Of a stretch of DNA of 10,197 nucleotides, positions 1-6,233 are shown one piece after another. Within the stretch, counting starts at the first letter, position 1. Each line of letters starts with the position of its first letter. Source of the DNA: Gammaproteobacteria bacterium (GTDB lineage Bacteria > Pseudomonadota > Gammaproteobacteria > Steroidobacterales > Steroidobacteraceae); the NCBI GenBank assembly GCA_029857655.1, contig JAOUGR010000051.1, positions 1 to 10,197 on the forward strand, in the 5' to 3' direction. The notes under the pieces are model-generated. The model saw only the letters and a list, made by a program, of their open reading frames with translations. It was not told where the DNA came from and did no database searches. The translations under genes and the position numbers were made by a program.

Positions 1-897
1 TGGCTGACCTGGCTGGGTCTTGGTTTGCTGCGCGCGATCGAGCCGCTGCCATACAAGTGGCAACTGCATATCGGCCGGTTGCTTGGCCGCGTGATCGGGC
101 TGCTGCCGCTCTCCTATTTCCGGATAGCGCGGCGGAATATCGAGATCTGCCTGCCCGAGCTCACGCCTGCTGAGCGGGGGGCGCTATTGAAGCGCCACAT
201 CGAGAGCCTGGGCATCGGCCTTTGCGAGACGGCGATCACCTGGTGGAGCCCAAATGAGCGAGTGCGCGCACTGGCGCAGGTCGAGGGGCTGGAGCATCTG
301 CAGCGTGCGCTCGCCAGGGGGCGCGGCGCCATTCTGGTCGGCGGGCACTTCACGACCATTGAAATTGGCACCCGCATCCTGGGCACGGTCGTGCCGCTGA
401 ATGTCTTGTACCGTCCAACCAGGAACGAAGTCCTTTCAGTGGTCATGGCGGGGAAGTTTGCGTTTTATGGTCAGCGCGCGATCCGGTACGACGACATCCG
501 CACGCTGGTGCGTGCACTGAAGGAAAATGGCGCCGTCTGGTACGCACCGGACCAGAGCTATCGCAACAAGGGCGCGGCCATGCTGCCATTTTTCGGCACG
601 CCGGCCGCCACGGCAACCGCAACATCGCGCCTGGCCCGCATGACCGGCGCCGCCGTGCTGACCTATTTCCCGCAGCGCCTCCCCGGTGCGCAGGGTTATC
701 GGGTCTTCATCGGGCCGGAGCTCGAGAATTTTCCGAGTGACGACCCGATTGCAGACACCGTGCGCTTCGGTGCCCTGCTCGAGGCGCAGATACGGCACCA
801 TCCGGAGCAGTATCTGTGGATGCACCGCCGCTTCAAGGGGCTTTCGCCGGATTACCCGGACTACTACGGGCGCGATACGAGGCGCCGGCGCGCCTGA
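1..897 (+). CDS. lpxL: Lipid A biosynthesis lauroyl acyltransferase, LpxL/HtrB family (5' end missing)
   Basis: This enzyme family transfers an acyl chain, usually laurate, from acyl-ACP to Kdo2-lipid IVA at the inner face of the cytoplasmic membrane, late in lipid A synthesis. The reading frame is open from the first base and runs 298 codons to a TGA at 895-897. The family is about 300-310 aa, so only roughly 10-20 N-terminal residues lie outside the window; the TTG at 25 is probably internal. The catalytic HX4E motif appears as GGHFTTIE, with His at 346-348 and Glu at 361-363. Other family blocks follow: YRPTRNE, VWYAPDQSY, a Thr/Ala-rich TATATSRLARMTGA stretch, and a C-terminal PEQYLWMHRRFK. 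The opening WLGLGLLR and the RIARRNIEICLPEL segment also fit. LpxM or LpxP are possible alternatives because the three share these motifs. The gene ends directly against the stop codon of the convergent neighbour. Confidence 0.93.
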   Translation, partial: WLTWLGLGLLRAIEPLPYKWQLHIGRLLGRVIGLLPLSYFRIARRNIEICLPELTPAERGALLKRHIESLGIGLCETAITWWSPNERVRALAQVEGLEHLQRALARGRGAILVGGHFTTIEIGTRILGTVVPLNVLYRPTRNEVLSVVMAGKFAFYGQRAIRYDDIRTLVRALKENGAVWYAPDQSYRNKGAAMLPFFGTPAATATATSRLARMTGAAVLTYFPQRLPGAQGYRVFIGPELENFPSDDPIADTVRFGALLEAQIRHHPEQYLWMHRRFKGLSPDYPDYYGRDTRRRRA

Positions 898-1572
898 TCA
901 TCCCGCCTGTGGATGGAGTTGCCGCCAGCGCTCGGCGAACAGGAAATAAAGTGCCGGGCCGAAAGCGAACAGCATCACCGAGATTCCCATCGTCAGGCCG
1001 ACAAATGTCATGAACCCGGCGCAGCAATAGTCCCGAGAGCGCGCAACGATATGCGTGGGCACTGCAATCAGCAATTCGAGGATGCTGCCCTGGAACAACA
1101 GGCGACACTGCCTGGCGACGAGGTCGCGTGGTGCCTCCACTTTCGCGGCTCGGCCGAAGACGTACGCCCAGATTCCCCAGGTCGCGAGCCCGGCCGCGAC
1201 GCCGCTCCAGCCGATCCAGTCGTTGGCGGCCTCTCTTTCTAACCTGTATACGAATTCGTCGATGGCGACGAACGCAGCCGTCACCAGGATGCCCATCATC
1301 AGCCCGGCGACCAGGATCGTCGGCCAGAGGGCACTGCGTGTGACCGGGCGGCGGCTGGCGACCCGCACCGGCACTGACAGCAGTGCCAGCTGGCAAGCGA
1401 CCATGACGATGACCCAGATCCAGTAAGGCGCCTCGGCATAGACGCTGATTACCTCGCCCAGCGGTGATTGGGGTGGACGCATCCATCCGAATGCCGCAAG
1501 CAGTACTGGCACGGTCAGCGCAATCAGGATCACGAGGTAGAGCGCAGCGACGAGGACGGCCCAGCGTTTCAT
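898..1572 (-). CDS. Uncharacterised six-helix membrane protein with a Cys-Cys motif
   Basis: The protein has 224 aa and is mostly hydrophobic. Likely membrane segments are about residues 4-29, 50-70, 83-107, 117-141, 157-175 and 186-212. No known transporter or enzyme motif is visible. The most distinctive stretch is RSRDYCCAGF (178-187), a Cys183-Cys184 pair just before the last helix; from memory such a Cys-Cys motif recurs in an unnamed membrane family, but I cannot verify this. The ATG at 1570-1572 is preceded by GAGG about 5 nt upstream, supporting the start. The gene lies 13 bp after the stop of the gene at 1586-2077 and is probably cotranscribed with it. Its own TGA (898-900, complement) abuts the TGA of lpxL. 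The function is unknown; the coding call is strong, the topology approximate. Confidence 0.8.
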   Translation of the reverse strand: MKRWAVLVAALYLVILIALTVPVLLAAFGWMRPPQSPLGEVISVYAEAPYWIWVIVMVACQLALLSVPVRVASRRPVTRSALWPTILVAGLMMGILVTAAFVAIDEFVYRLEREAANDWIGWSGVAAGLATWGIWAYVFGRAAKVEAPRDLVARQCRLLFQGSILELLIAVPTHIVARSRDYCCAGFMTFVGLTMGISVMLFAFGPALYFLFAERWRQLHPQAG

Positions 1573-1585
1573 GGAGCCTCAGTGG

Positions 1586-2077
1586 TCAGTTGTTGTCGTA
1601 AGGATTGAAGCCACCGAACTTGTCTTTCTTGCCCGTCTTCAGATTCTCGTATTCGACTTTGCCGCCCGGCTTCAGGACCTTGCGCAGTGTCTGCGTGCTC
1701 ACCAGCGATAGTTCCTCGGTCGCCTGCTTCACTTTGTCGGCGACGGGTGCAGCGCTGGCATCCGCGAGACGTGCGGGTGGCGGCCGCATGTCTGTGCTCT
1801 CGAGTGCCGCCCGCAGTTCATCCTCGCTGACGATGTGATAGGCGCCGGTGGCGGGGTCCTTTGCAAGCACGCCGTTCTTCCTGCCCCTGGCCAGCCGGCG
1901 TATCTCGCCATGGGTCTTGCCATCATCCGACTTCAGGATCCTTTCCAGTGCGGTGGTGGACACCAGTTCGAGTTCCACGCTCTCGACCTTGCCGGCCCAC
2001 ACCGTGCGGCCACGTTCGTCGGTTGCGATCTTCGCAGGCCTGCGGATGATGACGGTCTTGACGTAGTCTTGCACCAT
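1586..2077 (-). CDS. Hypothetical protein with three spaced (E)LVST..LR..L motifs
   Basis: I do not recognise this protein. The ATG at 2075-2077 gives 163 aa. The frame is open farther upstream to 2218, but that part overlaps the end of the cupin gene and reads as low-quality sequence (MCLLRTATIWSYWSCACPAR). The ATG start was therefore preferred, although no strong Shine-Dalgarno sequence precedes it. The protein is soluble, charged, and has no signal peptide or membrane helix. A short motif occurs three times at near-equal spacing: ELVSTTALERIL (37-48), HIVSEDELRAAL (81-92) and SLVSTQTLRKVL (124-135). The Val-Ser pairs sit at 39, 83 and 126, so the period is 43-44 residues. The C-terminus is Lys/Gly-rich and ends NPYDNN. 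The gene follows the cupin gene by 79 bp and precedes the membrane-protein gene by 13 bp, which suggests one leftward operon. Confidence 0.72.
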   Translation of the reverse strand: MVQDYVKTVIIRRPAKIATDERGRTVWAGKVESVELELVSTTALERILKSDDGKTHGEIRRLARGRKNGVLAKDPATGAYHIVSEDELRAALESTDMRPPPARLADASAAPVADKVKQATEELSLVSTQTLRKVLKPGGKVEYENLKTGKKDKFGGFNPYDNN

Positions 2078-2156
2078 GACCGGCAGATTCTGGACCTGTC
2101 CGGGTACTAAGTCGAAGCCCTGGCAAGTACGTGCTCCCGGCGTCGAGGGAGAGTTG

Positions 2157-3251
2157 TCACGCGCCGGGCAGGCGCAACTCCAGTAACTCCAGATCGTCGC
2201 TGTGCGAAGCAAGCACACAATCCGCTCCGGCGGGCACTACGAGACTGTCGCCGCGGTCCAGGCGCATTTGTTCAGGCGCGGCGCCCTGCAGCACCAGGCT
2301 GCCAGCGAGCAGGTACACGAACAGGAATTCACCGTCGTGTCTCCACGCCTGTGCGAGAGAAGCCGCACCCGCCGCAAGAACCACCCTTGCGCTCGCAAGG
2401 CCGGCGGTCGCTTCGGCAAGCCCGAGGTCCCTGCATCCACTGCGCTGTGCCTGCAATGATGCAGCAGTGGCCACGTGGCGCACGAAGCGTTGCCCGCCGA
2501 AGTCGCGATCGGGTCGCACGATGTCCGTGGGCAATTCGAGTTCATGATCAAGGAATGTGTCGTGCTCGGCCGGGCATGTGACCTCGACCACCTCGAGCTC
2601 CGCCGAACTTTCCAGTACGCGATGATGAATGCGTGGTGGCTGGAGCACGCAGTCGCCGGCCGCAAGGACGAACGGAGGCCCCTGGTCCTTGTAGACGACG
2701 CGCACCCACCCCTTCGCGCAGTAGATCATCTGGAAGCGCACGTTGTGAAAGTGCACGTGATCGGCCACCGGGCCGCCCTCGCGAATCTGGATCAGTGACG
2801 CGATGAAGCGCCCGCCCAGGCGACCGGGAATCAGGTCGCGATAGCGCATGCCGGCCCTGCCGCTGACCCAGCTGGCGCCGGTGGCGCGGCTGACGACGAG
2901 TTCCTGCCGACCGGGGGGAATGACAAGCGCCGGCGATCTCTCTGCCAGTTCGATGCGCGTGCCATTGGGTGCACGGAGTTCACCGGCGCCCTGTCCGAGG
3001 GCGAGAGGGTCGTCGTACAGGAGGCGCAGCGTGACCGGCGGCCCGGGGTCCCCGCGCCGCAACGCGATTCGCAGTCCGTGACCCGAGATCAACGCCGTGC
3101 GCGGATCATCGGCGGGGGAGATGCAATCGAGCCGGAAGCCGAGCCTTCCGATGAAGAAATCCAGGGTCGGCTGCAGTTCCGCGCAGGGGAGCACGATCTC
3201 CGCGTTGCGGATCGATTCAGCCGGCTGGTCGTCTGCACTGCCCTGATGCAC
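2157..3251 (-). CDS. VOC (glyoxalase-like) plus tandem-cupin fusion protein
   Basis: The protein has 364 aa with three recognisable parts. Residues about 15-105 resemble a short VOC/glyoxalase module (NAEIVLPCAELQPTLDFFIGRLGFRLD, then NGTRIELAE). Residues about 145-235 form a cupin with a plausible metal site: His165, His167 and His169 in DHVHFHN, Gln174 where the cupin motif usually has Glu, and His209/His210 in the second motif (GDCVLQPPRIHH). Residues about 290-362 form a second cupin fold (EFLFVYLLAGSLVLQ, GDSLVVPAGAD) that lacks the HxH pair and the motif-2 His, so it probably binds no metal. Cupins of this layout include dioxygenases, isomerases and sugar or small-molecule binding proteins; the substrate is not readable here. 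The start is a GTG at 3249-3251 without a clear ribosome binding site. It is divergent from the permease gene, with 52 bp between the start codons. Confidence 0.82.
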   Translation of the reverse strand: MHQGSADDQPAESIRNAEIVLPCAELQPTLDFFIGRLGFRLDCISPADDPRTALISGHGLRIALRRGDPGPPVTLRLLYDDPLALGQGAGELRAPNGTRIELAERSPALVIPPGRQELVVSRATGASWVSGRAGMRYRDLIPGRLGGRFIASLIQIREGGPVADHVHFHNVRFQMIYCAKGWVRVVYKDQGPPFVLAAGDCVLQPPRIHHRVLESSAELEVVEVTCPAEHDTFLDHELELPTDIVRPDRDFGGQRFVRHVATAASLQAQRSGCRDLGLAEATAGLASARVVLAAGAASLAQAWRHDGEFLFVYLLAGSLVLQGAAPEQMRLDRGDSLVVPAGADCVLASHSDDLELLELRLPGA

Positions 3252-3303
3252 GGCGCTGAGTTTAAGTGATGAGCGGCTCGAATCCCGCGAACTTCGCCTA
3301 GAC

Positions 3304-4701
3304 TTGCCAGTCGTGGACGCGTCGAAGCAATCCGGCCCCGGTCTGAGGCGCGACCTGGGGACGCTCGAGTCCTATGCCATCCTGATCGGCATCCTCGTCG
3401 GCGCGGGCATTTTTCGGGTCACGTCCGATGCCACGGCGGCCACCGGCCCGAGCGTGATCCTGGCGCACCTGGTGCTCGCGCCCATCGTGCTTGCCTCGTC
3501 GGTGGCGTACCTGGTTTTCCTGTCGACTCCGCTCGGGCTGCTGCCGGGCGGGGAGATCCTGCACATCGAGAACACGCTCCGAAGCAGGCGGCTCACCTTT
3601 CTCTCGGCCTGGCTGAAGCTGATCTCCTATCTGGGCGCCGGTGCCTATCTGGCGGATGCGCTGGCGGTCAACCTGCTCGAGTTGTTCGCCCCCGGCTGGA
3701 AACACGGCGCCGCGGCGGCGCGACTCCTGGCCCTGGGCACTTTGGTCCTGTTCTTTGCGGTGCACGTCGTCGGCGTGCGCTGGGTCGGGCGCCTGCAACT
3801 CGCCATGTGCCTGATACTCGCAATCTCATTGGCGAGCCTGATTATCCCGGGACTGTTTGCCATCGAGCCGGCCAACTACCGGCCCTTCTTTACCCACGGG
3901 GCAGCGGGCTTTGGCTCAGCACTTCCGCCACTCTTCTTTGCTTACGCGGGCTTCGAAGCCCTGTCACAGGCCGCGGGCGAGGTGCGCGACAGCCGCACCC
4001 GGCTGCCACGCGTCTTCGTGTTCGGCATCCTGGTCACCACGGCGATTTTCGTGGCCATGTCCGTCGTCGCTTTCGGCGTACTGCCCGCGTCCGAACTGGG
4101 GGCAACCGGTGTGCCGATGTCGAGGGCTGCCGCAACCTATCTTCCGTTCGGTGCGTCGGCGCTCGTGACGCTGGGCGCCGTAATGGCCGTCGCGACGTCG
4201 CTGAATGCGACCATGCTGGTGCCGGCGCGGCTTGCCTGGCTCATGGCATGCGAAGGACATATGCCGGCAGCGTTTGCACGATTGCACGTGACCGCCCGTA
4301 CCCCGGTCTTCGGGCTGTCGGTCAGCTTCGTCATCATGGCCGCACTGCTGCTCTCGGGACGCCTGGGCCTCGCGCTCGGGATTTCGGTCGTCGCTTTGAT
4401 GCTGCTTTACGCCCTGCACAGCGTGGCGCTGATCCTGCTCCCGCGCCGCAATCCGGCTCTCTATGATCAGGTCACGATTCGTATCCCGCGTTGGCTGCAA
4501 CTCGCCGCCGCCTGGATCTCGGTTCTCGCGTTGGGAATTCTCGTGGTGCTGAACTTCGAGGGCGACTTGCGACGCATGCTCGCGACATCATTGGTGGGCC
4601 GGATGCAGGAATTCGACCTGACCAGCCTGGAACTGCTGCTGGTCTGGGTGGCGCTGGGCCTGCTGCTGTTCCGCTGGAGCGGCCGGCGTCCGAACACATG
4701 A
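3304..4701 (+). CDS. APC-superfamily amino acid permease
   Basis: The protein has 465 aa and about 12 hydrophobic segments, the usual size for amino acid/polyamine/organocation (APC) transporters of the inner membrane. TM1 carries the family's glycine-rich unwound motif, ILVGAGIF (30-37), which in solved members contacts the substrate backbone. TM6 and the following loop show FFAYAGFEALSQAAGEV (211-227) and then RDSRTRLPRVF (228-238), also a hallmark of the family. A third conserved block is PARLAWLMACEGHMP (307-321). The substrate is most likely an amino acid or amine, taken up by proton symport or exchange, but specificity cannot be read. The start is uncertain: TTG at 3304 or GTG at 3313, neither with a good Shine-Dalgarno sequence, and the frame is open farther upstream. 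TM1 begins near residue 22, so both starts keep the whole domain. The oxygenase gene begins 17 bp downstream. Confidence 0.9.
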   Translation: MPVVDASKQSGPGLRRDLGTLESYAILIGILVGAGIFRVTSDATAATGPSVILAHLVLAPIVLASSVAYLVFLSTPLGLLPGGEILHIENTLRSRRLTFLSAWLKLISYLGAGAYLADALAVNLLELFAPGWKHGAAAARLLALGTLVLFFAVHVVGVRWVGRLQLAMCLILAISLASLIIPGLFAIEPANYRPFFTHGAAGFGSALPPLFFAYAGFEALSQAAGEVRDSRTRLPRVFVFGILVTTAIFVAMSVVAFGVLPASELGATGVPMSRAAATYLPFGASALVTLGAVMAVATSLNATMLVPARLAWLMACEGHMPAAFARLHVTARTPVFGLSVSFVIMAALLLSGRLGLALGISVVALMLLYALHSVALILLPRRNPALYDQVTIRIPRWLQLAAAWISVLALGILVVLNFEGDLRRMLATSLVGRMQEFDLTSLELLLVWVALGLLLFRWSGRRPNT

Positions 4702-4718
4702 CTGCGTTACGATAATCC

Positions 4719-5813
4719 ATGGTGGATTCAAGCAGACACGACAAGCGGCACGGGCCCAGGGCATCGAGCGCACAGTTCGCGCGCTACGACCAGGTCCCGA
4801 AGCCGGACTACCACCTGGCCGAGGCCGCCGACGGGCCGGAGTCCTTCGAAGAGAACTTTTCTATCGCCAGCTGCGACATCGGTCGCTGCCTGCACGGCAA
4901 CGCGCGGGACCGTGATGCTTTCGCGCAGGAGCTGGGCGAAGCCATGCGAAATATCGGCTTCGTGATCCTGGAGGGGCACGGGGTCGACGCGCGCTGCTTC
5001 CAAGAGGCCGCAGGCTGGGTCGAAGAATTGTTCACCATCACTTCGCTTGAGCAGAAGCTGGACTTTCGCGCTGCGCGCCACGGGGCGGTCAGCGAAGGCT
5101 ACTTTCCGATCAAGGAAACCAGCGACATTCACCCGGACCTGGTCGAGGGCTGGGTGTTCGGGCGCCGCGCGTTCAATCTGGACGGCGACCCCGCGTTCGA
5201 CGCGCGGACGTGCTGGCCGCGGCCGGAATTCGAGCCGCAATTCCGGCGCCTGATACTGGCCGAATTGCCGCTCTTCCTGCCCATCATGCAGAGCATCCTG
5301 CGCTTCCTGGGATGCGATCCACAGTTGTACGATGAACGGCTCGCGAGGCCGAATTTCGGTCAGCGACTCAATTACTACCCGCCGGTGCAGTGCGCGGACG
5401 CGCAAAGCGGCGCCGGGCGGCTGCTGGCGCACGAAGACGTCGACCTGTTCACGCTGCTGCCGGCGCCGGCGGTCGAGGGCTTGCAGGTATTGAATACCAA
5501 TGGCAAGTGGATTCGCCTCCACGCCCCGCCGGGCACGATCGTACTCAACACCGGCGACTACCTGCAGAGGATCACGAACGATCTTCTGCCCTCTACGACG
5601 CACCGCGTGAGCCCGCCGCGCGACCCGGAACTGGCAGCGCTGCCGCGGGTCAGCTTTCCGCTGGCCGCCTACCTGAAGCCGGACGAGATTCTCGAGGTGC
5701 TGCCCGGCCTTCCGAATCCGAAATACGAGCCGATCCGGGTCATCACCTTTCACACGCGCACGACAGCCAAGTTTTATGGCGACGCCTACGCGGTCGAATC
5801 ACCCGTGGAATGA
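4719..5813 (+). CDS. Isopenicillin-N-synthase-like Fe(II)/2-oxoglutarate-dependent oxygenase
   Basis: The protein has 364 aa and belongs to the non-haem iron oxygenase family that includes isopenicillin N synthase, plant DIOX enzymes and ethylene-forming enzyme. The N-terminal domain (about 48-165) has DIGRCLHG and the typical MRNIGFVILEGHGVD stretch (76-90). The C-terminal 2OG-FeII domain holds the iron triad His238 and Asp240 (HED) plus His295 (TTHRVS), and the RxS co-substrate motif at Arg310-Ser312. NYYPP (218-222) and NTGDYLQRITN (277-287) also match. It should be a soluble, O2-using enzyme that hydroxylates, desaturates or cyclises a small molecule; 2-oxoglutarate use is suggested by Arg310. 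The ATG at 4719 lies 17 bp after the permease stop, so the two are very probably one operon and may act on the same compound. The ribosome binding site is weak. The first 30 residues are polar and poorly conserved-looking, so a later start is possible. Confidence 0.93.
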   Translation: MVDSSRHDKRHGPRASSAQFARYDQVPKPDYHLAEAADGPESFEENFSIASCDIGRCLHGNARDRDAFAQELGEAMRNIGFVILEGHGVDARCFQEAAGWVEELFTITSLEQKLDFRAARHGAVSEGYFPIKETSDIHPDLVEGWVFGRRAFNLDGDPAFDARTCWPRPEFEPQFRRLILAELPLFLPIMQSILRFLGCDPQLYDERLARPNFGQRLNYYPPVQCADAQSGAGRLLAHEDVDLFTLLPAPAVEGLQVLNTNGKWIRLHAPPGTIVLNTGDYLQRITNDLLPSTTHRVSPPRDPELAALPRVSFPLAAYLKPDEILEVLPGLPNPKYEPIRVITFHTRTTAKFYGDAYAVESPVE

Positions 5814-5860
5814 TGACCGGCCTGGCGGATAGACCGACCGCCACGGTTCTCGCACTGACG

Positions 5861-5873
5861 GCAACATTGAATA
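5861..5873 (-). promoter_or_regulatory. Candidate leftward -10 element and start site paired with the FNR box
   Basis: On the minus strand TATTCA (complement of 5868-5873) is followed by AAT. It matches the TATAAT consensus at only three of six bases, but the 22 bp between it and the FNR box is the geometry of a class II FNR promoter. The implied start is near 5861, giving an RNA antisense to the last ~50 bases of the oxygenase gene and beyond. The direction and activity are inference. Confidence 0.2.
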
Positions 5874-5895
5874 GCGGCAAGGGTTTCTCTTCGAC

Positions 5896-5909
5896 TTGAT
5901 GTAGATCAA
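5896..5909. promoter_or_regulatory. FNR/Anr (CRP-FNR family) binding site, exact consensus
   Basis: The sequence TTGATGTAGATCAA is a perfect match to the FNR/Anr consensus TTGAT-N4-ATCAA, with both half-sites intact. FNR-type proteins bind this box when oxygen is low and usually activate from a position centred near -41.5. Being symmetric, the box does not give a direction. Rightwards, no -10 element is seen at the required distance. Leftwards, an AT-rich element lies exactly 22 bp from the box, the class II spacing, but it would drive transcription into the end of the oxygenase gene. An exact 10-base match is uncommon by chance in GC-rich DNA, yet one occurrence alone does not prove function. 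Confidence 0.55.
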
Positions 5910-5966
5910 TACCCTGCGGCGGGTCTTGCGGTCCCGGTCATGGTCCGTACTTGGCAGCGGAAAGGA

Positions 5967-5986
5967 AAGGCCCCTCGCGGGGCCTT
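5967..5986 (-). terminator. GC-rich hairpin, probable leftward rho-independent terminator
   Basis: Two perfect 8-bp arms, AAGGCCCC and GGGGCCTT, enclose a TCGC loop. Read on the minus strand the stem ends in CCTT and continues TCCTTTCC, a broken T-rich tail; on the plus strand it is followed by ACAATC, which is not terminator-like. The leftward DUF5666 gene is the obvious client, although its stop is about 250 bp upstream of the hairpin. It would also lie in the leader of any rightward transcript from the FNR box. Confidence 0.45.
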
Positions 5987-6021
5987 ACAATCAAGTCCGA
6001 TCCAGACCAGCAGGGGCTGCG

Positions 6022-6063
6022 ATGTCAGGAAACACCGCCGCCCCGTACGGATCCACGTCGTGA
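6022..6063 (+). other. 13-codon mini-ORF with a good ribosome binding site
   Basis: ATG at 6022 is preceded by AGGGG with a 5-nt spacer, one of the better Shine-Dalgarno sequences in the window. The frame reads MSGNTAAPYGSTS and stops at 6061-6063. It starts about 120 bp downstream of the FNR box centre. The peptide is too short to identify. It may be a leader peptide, the decayed start of a lost gene, or chance; the last is quite possible. Confidence 0.2.
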
Positions 6064-6233
6064 GCCCGCCATTACTCCGGATTCCCGTGGCAGGTGAGTC
6101 GATGGGTCATGGTGTAAGCGGTGACAAGAGAATCGCCGAACTGGTGGCTTCCTGGTCATGAGCGTAAGTCCTTTTCGTTTCATGTTCGATCGGCCGGGAT
6201 GCTGAGCGGGTTATCCCGCGCAATCGTCCCGCA

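Larger units (their letters stand above)
5814..6233. other. 420-bp gap without a convincing gene, carrying regulatory-looking sites
   Basis: This stretch separates the stop of the oxygenase from the stop of the leftward DUF5666 gene, so both flanking genes point into it. It holds an FNR/Anr-type palindrome, a strong GC hairpin and a 13-codon mini-ORF, each listed separately. A longer open frame at 5940-6161 (73 codons) has no good start context and a composition unlike a folded protein, so I do not call it. Near 6208-6221 there is also a small GCGGG/CCCGC inverted repeat, too weak to call a terminator. Confidence 0.7.

Noticed and set aside
2078..2218. Upstream extension of the 1586-2077 gene by 47 codons to an ATG at 2218.
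   Set aside because: It overlaps the 3' end of the cupin gene on the same strand, and the added residues (Cys, Trp and Pro rich) look like out-of-frame translation.
3269..3301. Ten-codon frame (MSGSNPANFA) just ahead of the permease, as a leader peptide.
   Set aside because: No ribosome binding site, no repeated regulatory codons and no attenuator hairpin nearby.
3298..3798. 166-codon minus-strand frame, very rich in Gln, Arg and Asp.
   Set aside because: It is the reverse frame of the permease membrane helices; such composition is typical of antisense of hydrophobic segments.
4728..5753. Long 341-codon open frame on the minus strand.
   Set aside because: It lies wholly inside the well-supported oxygenase gene and is Arg/Gln/Val-rich without any motif, as expected for a GC-rich shadow frame.
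5940..6161. 73-codon plus-strand frame in the gap.
   Set aside because: No ribosome binding site precedes its ATG, it spans the hairpin, and its residues show no domain or hydrophobic pattern.
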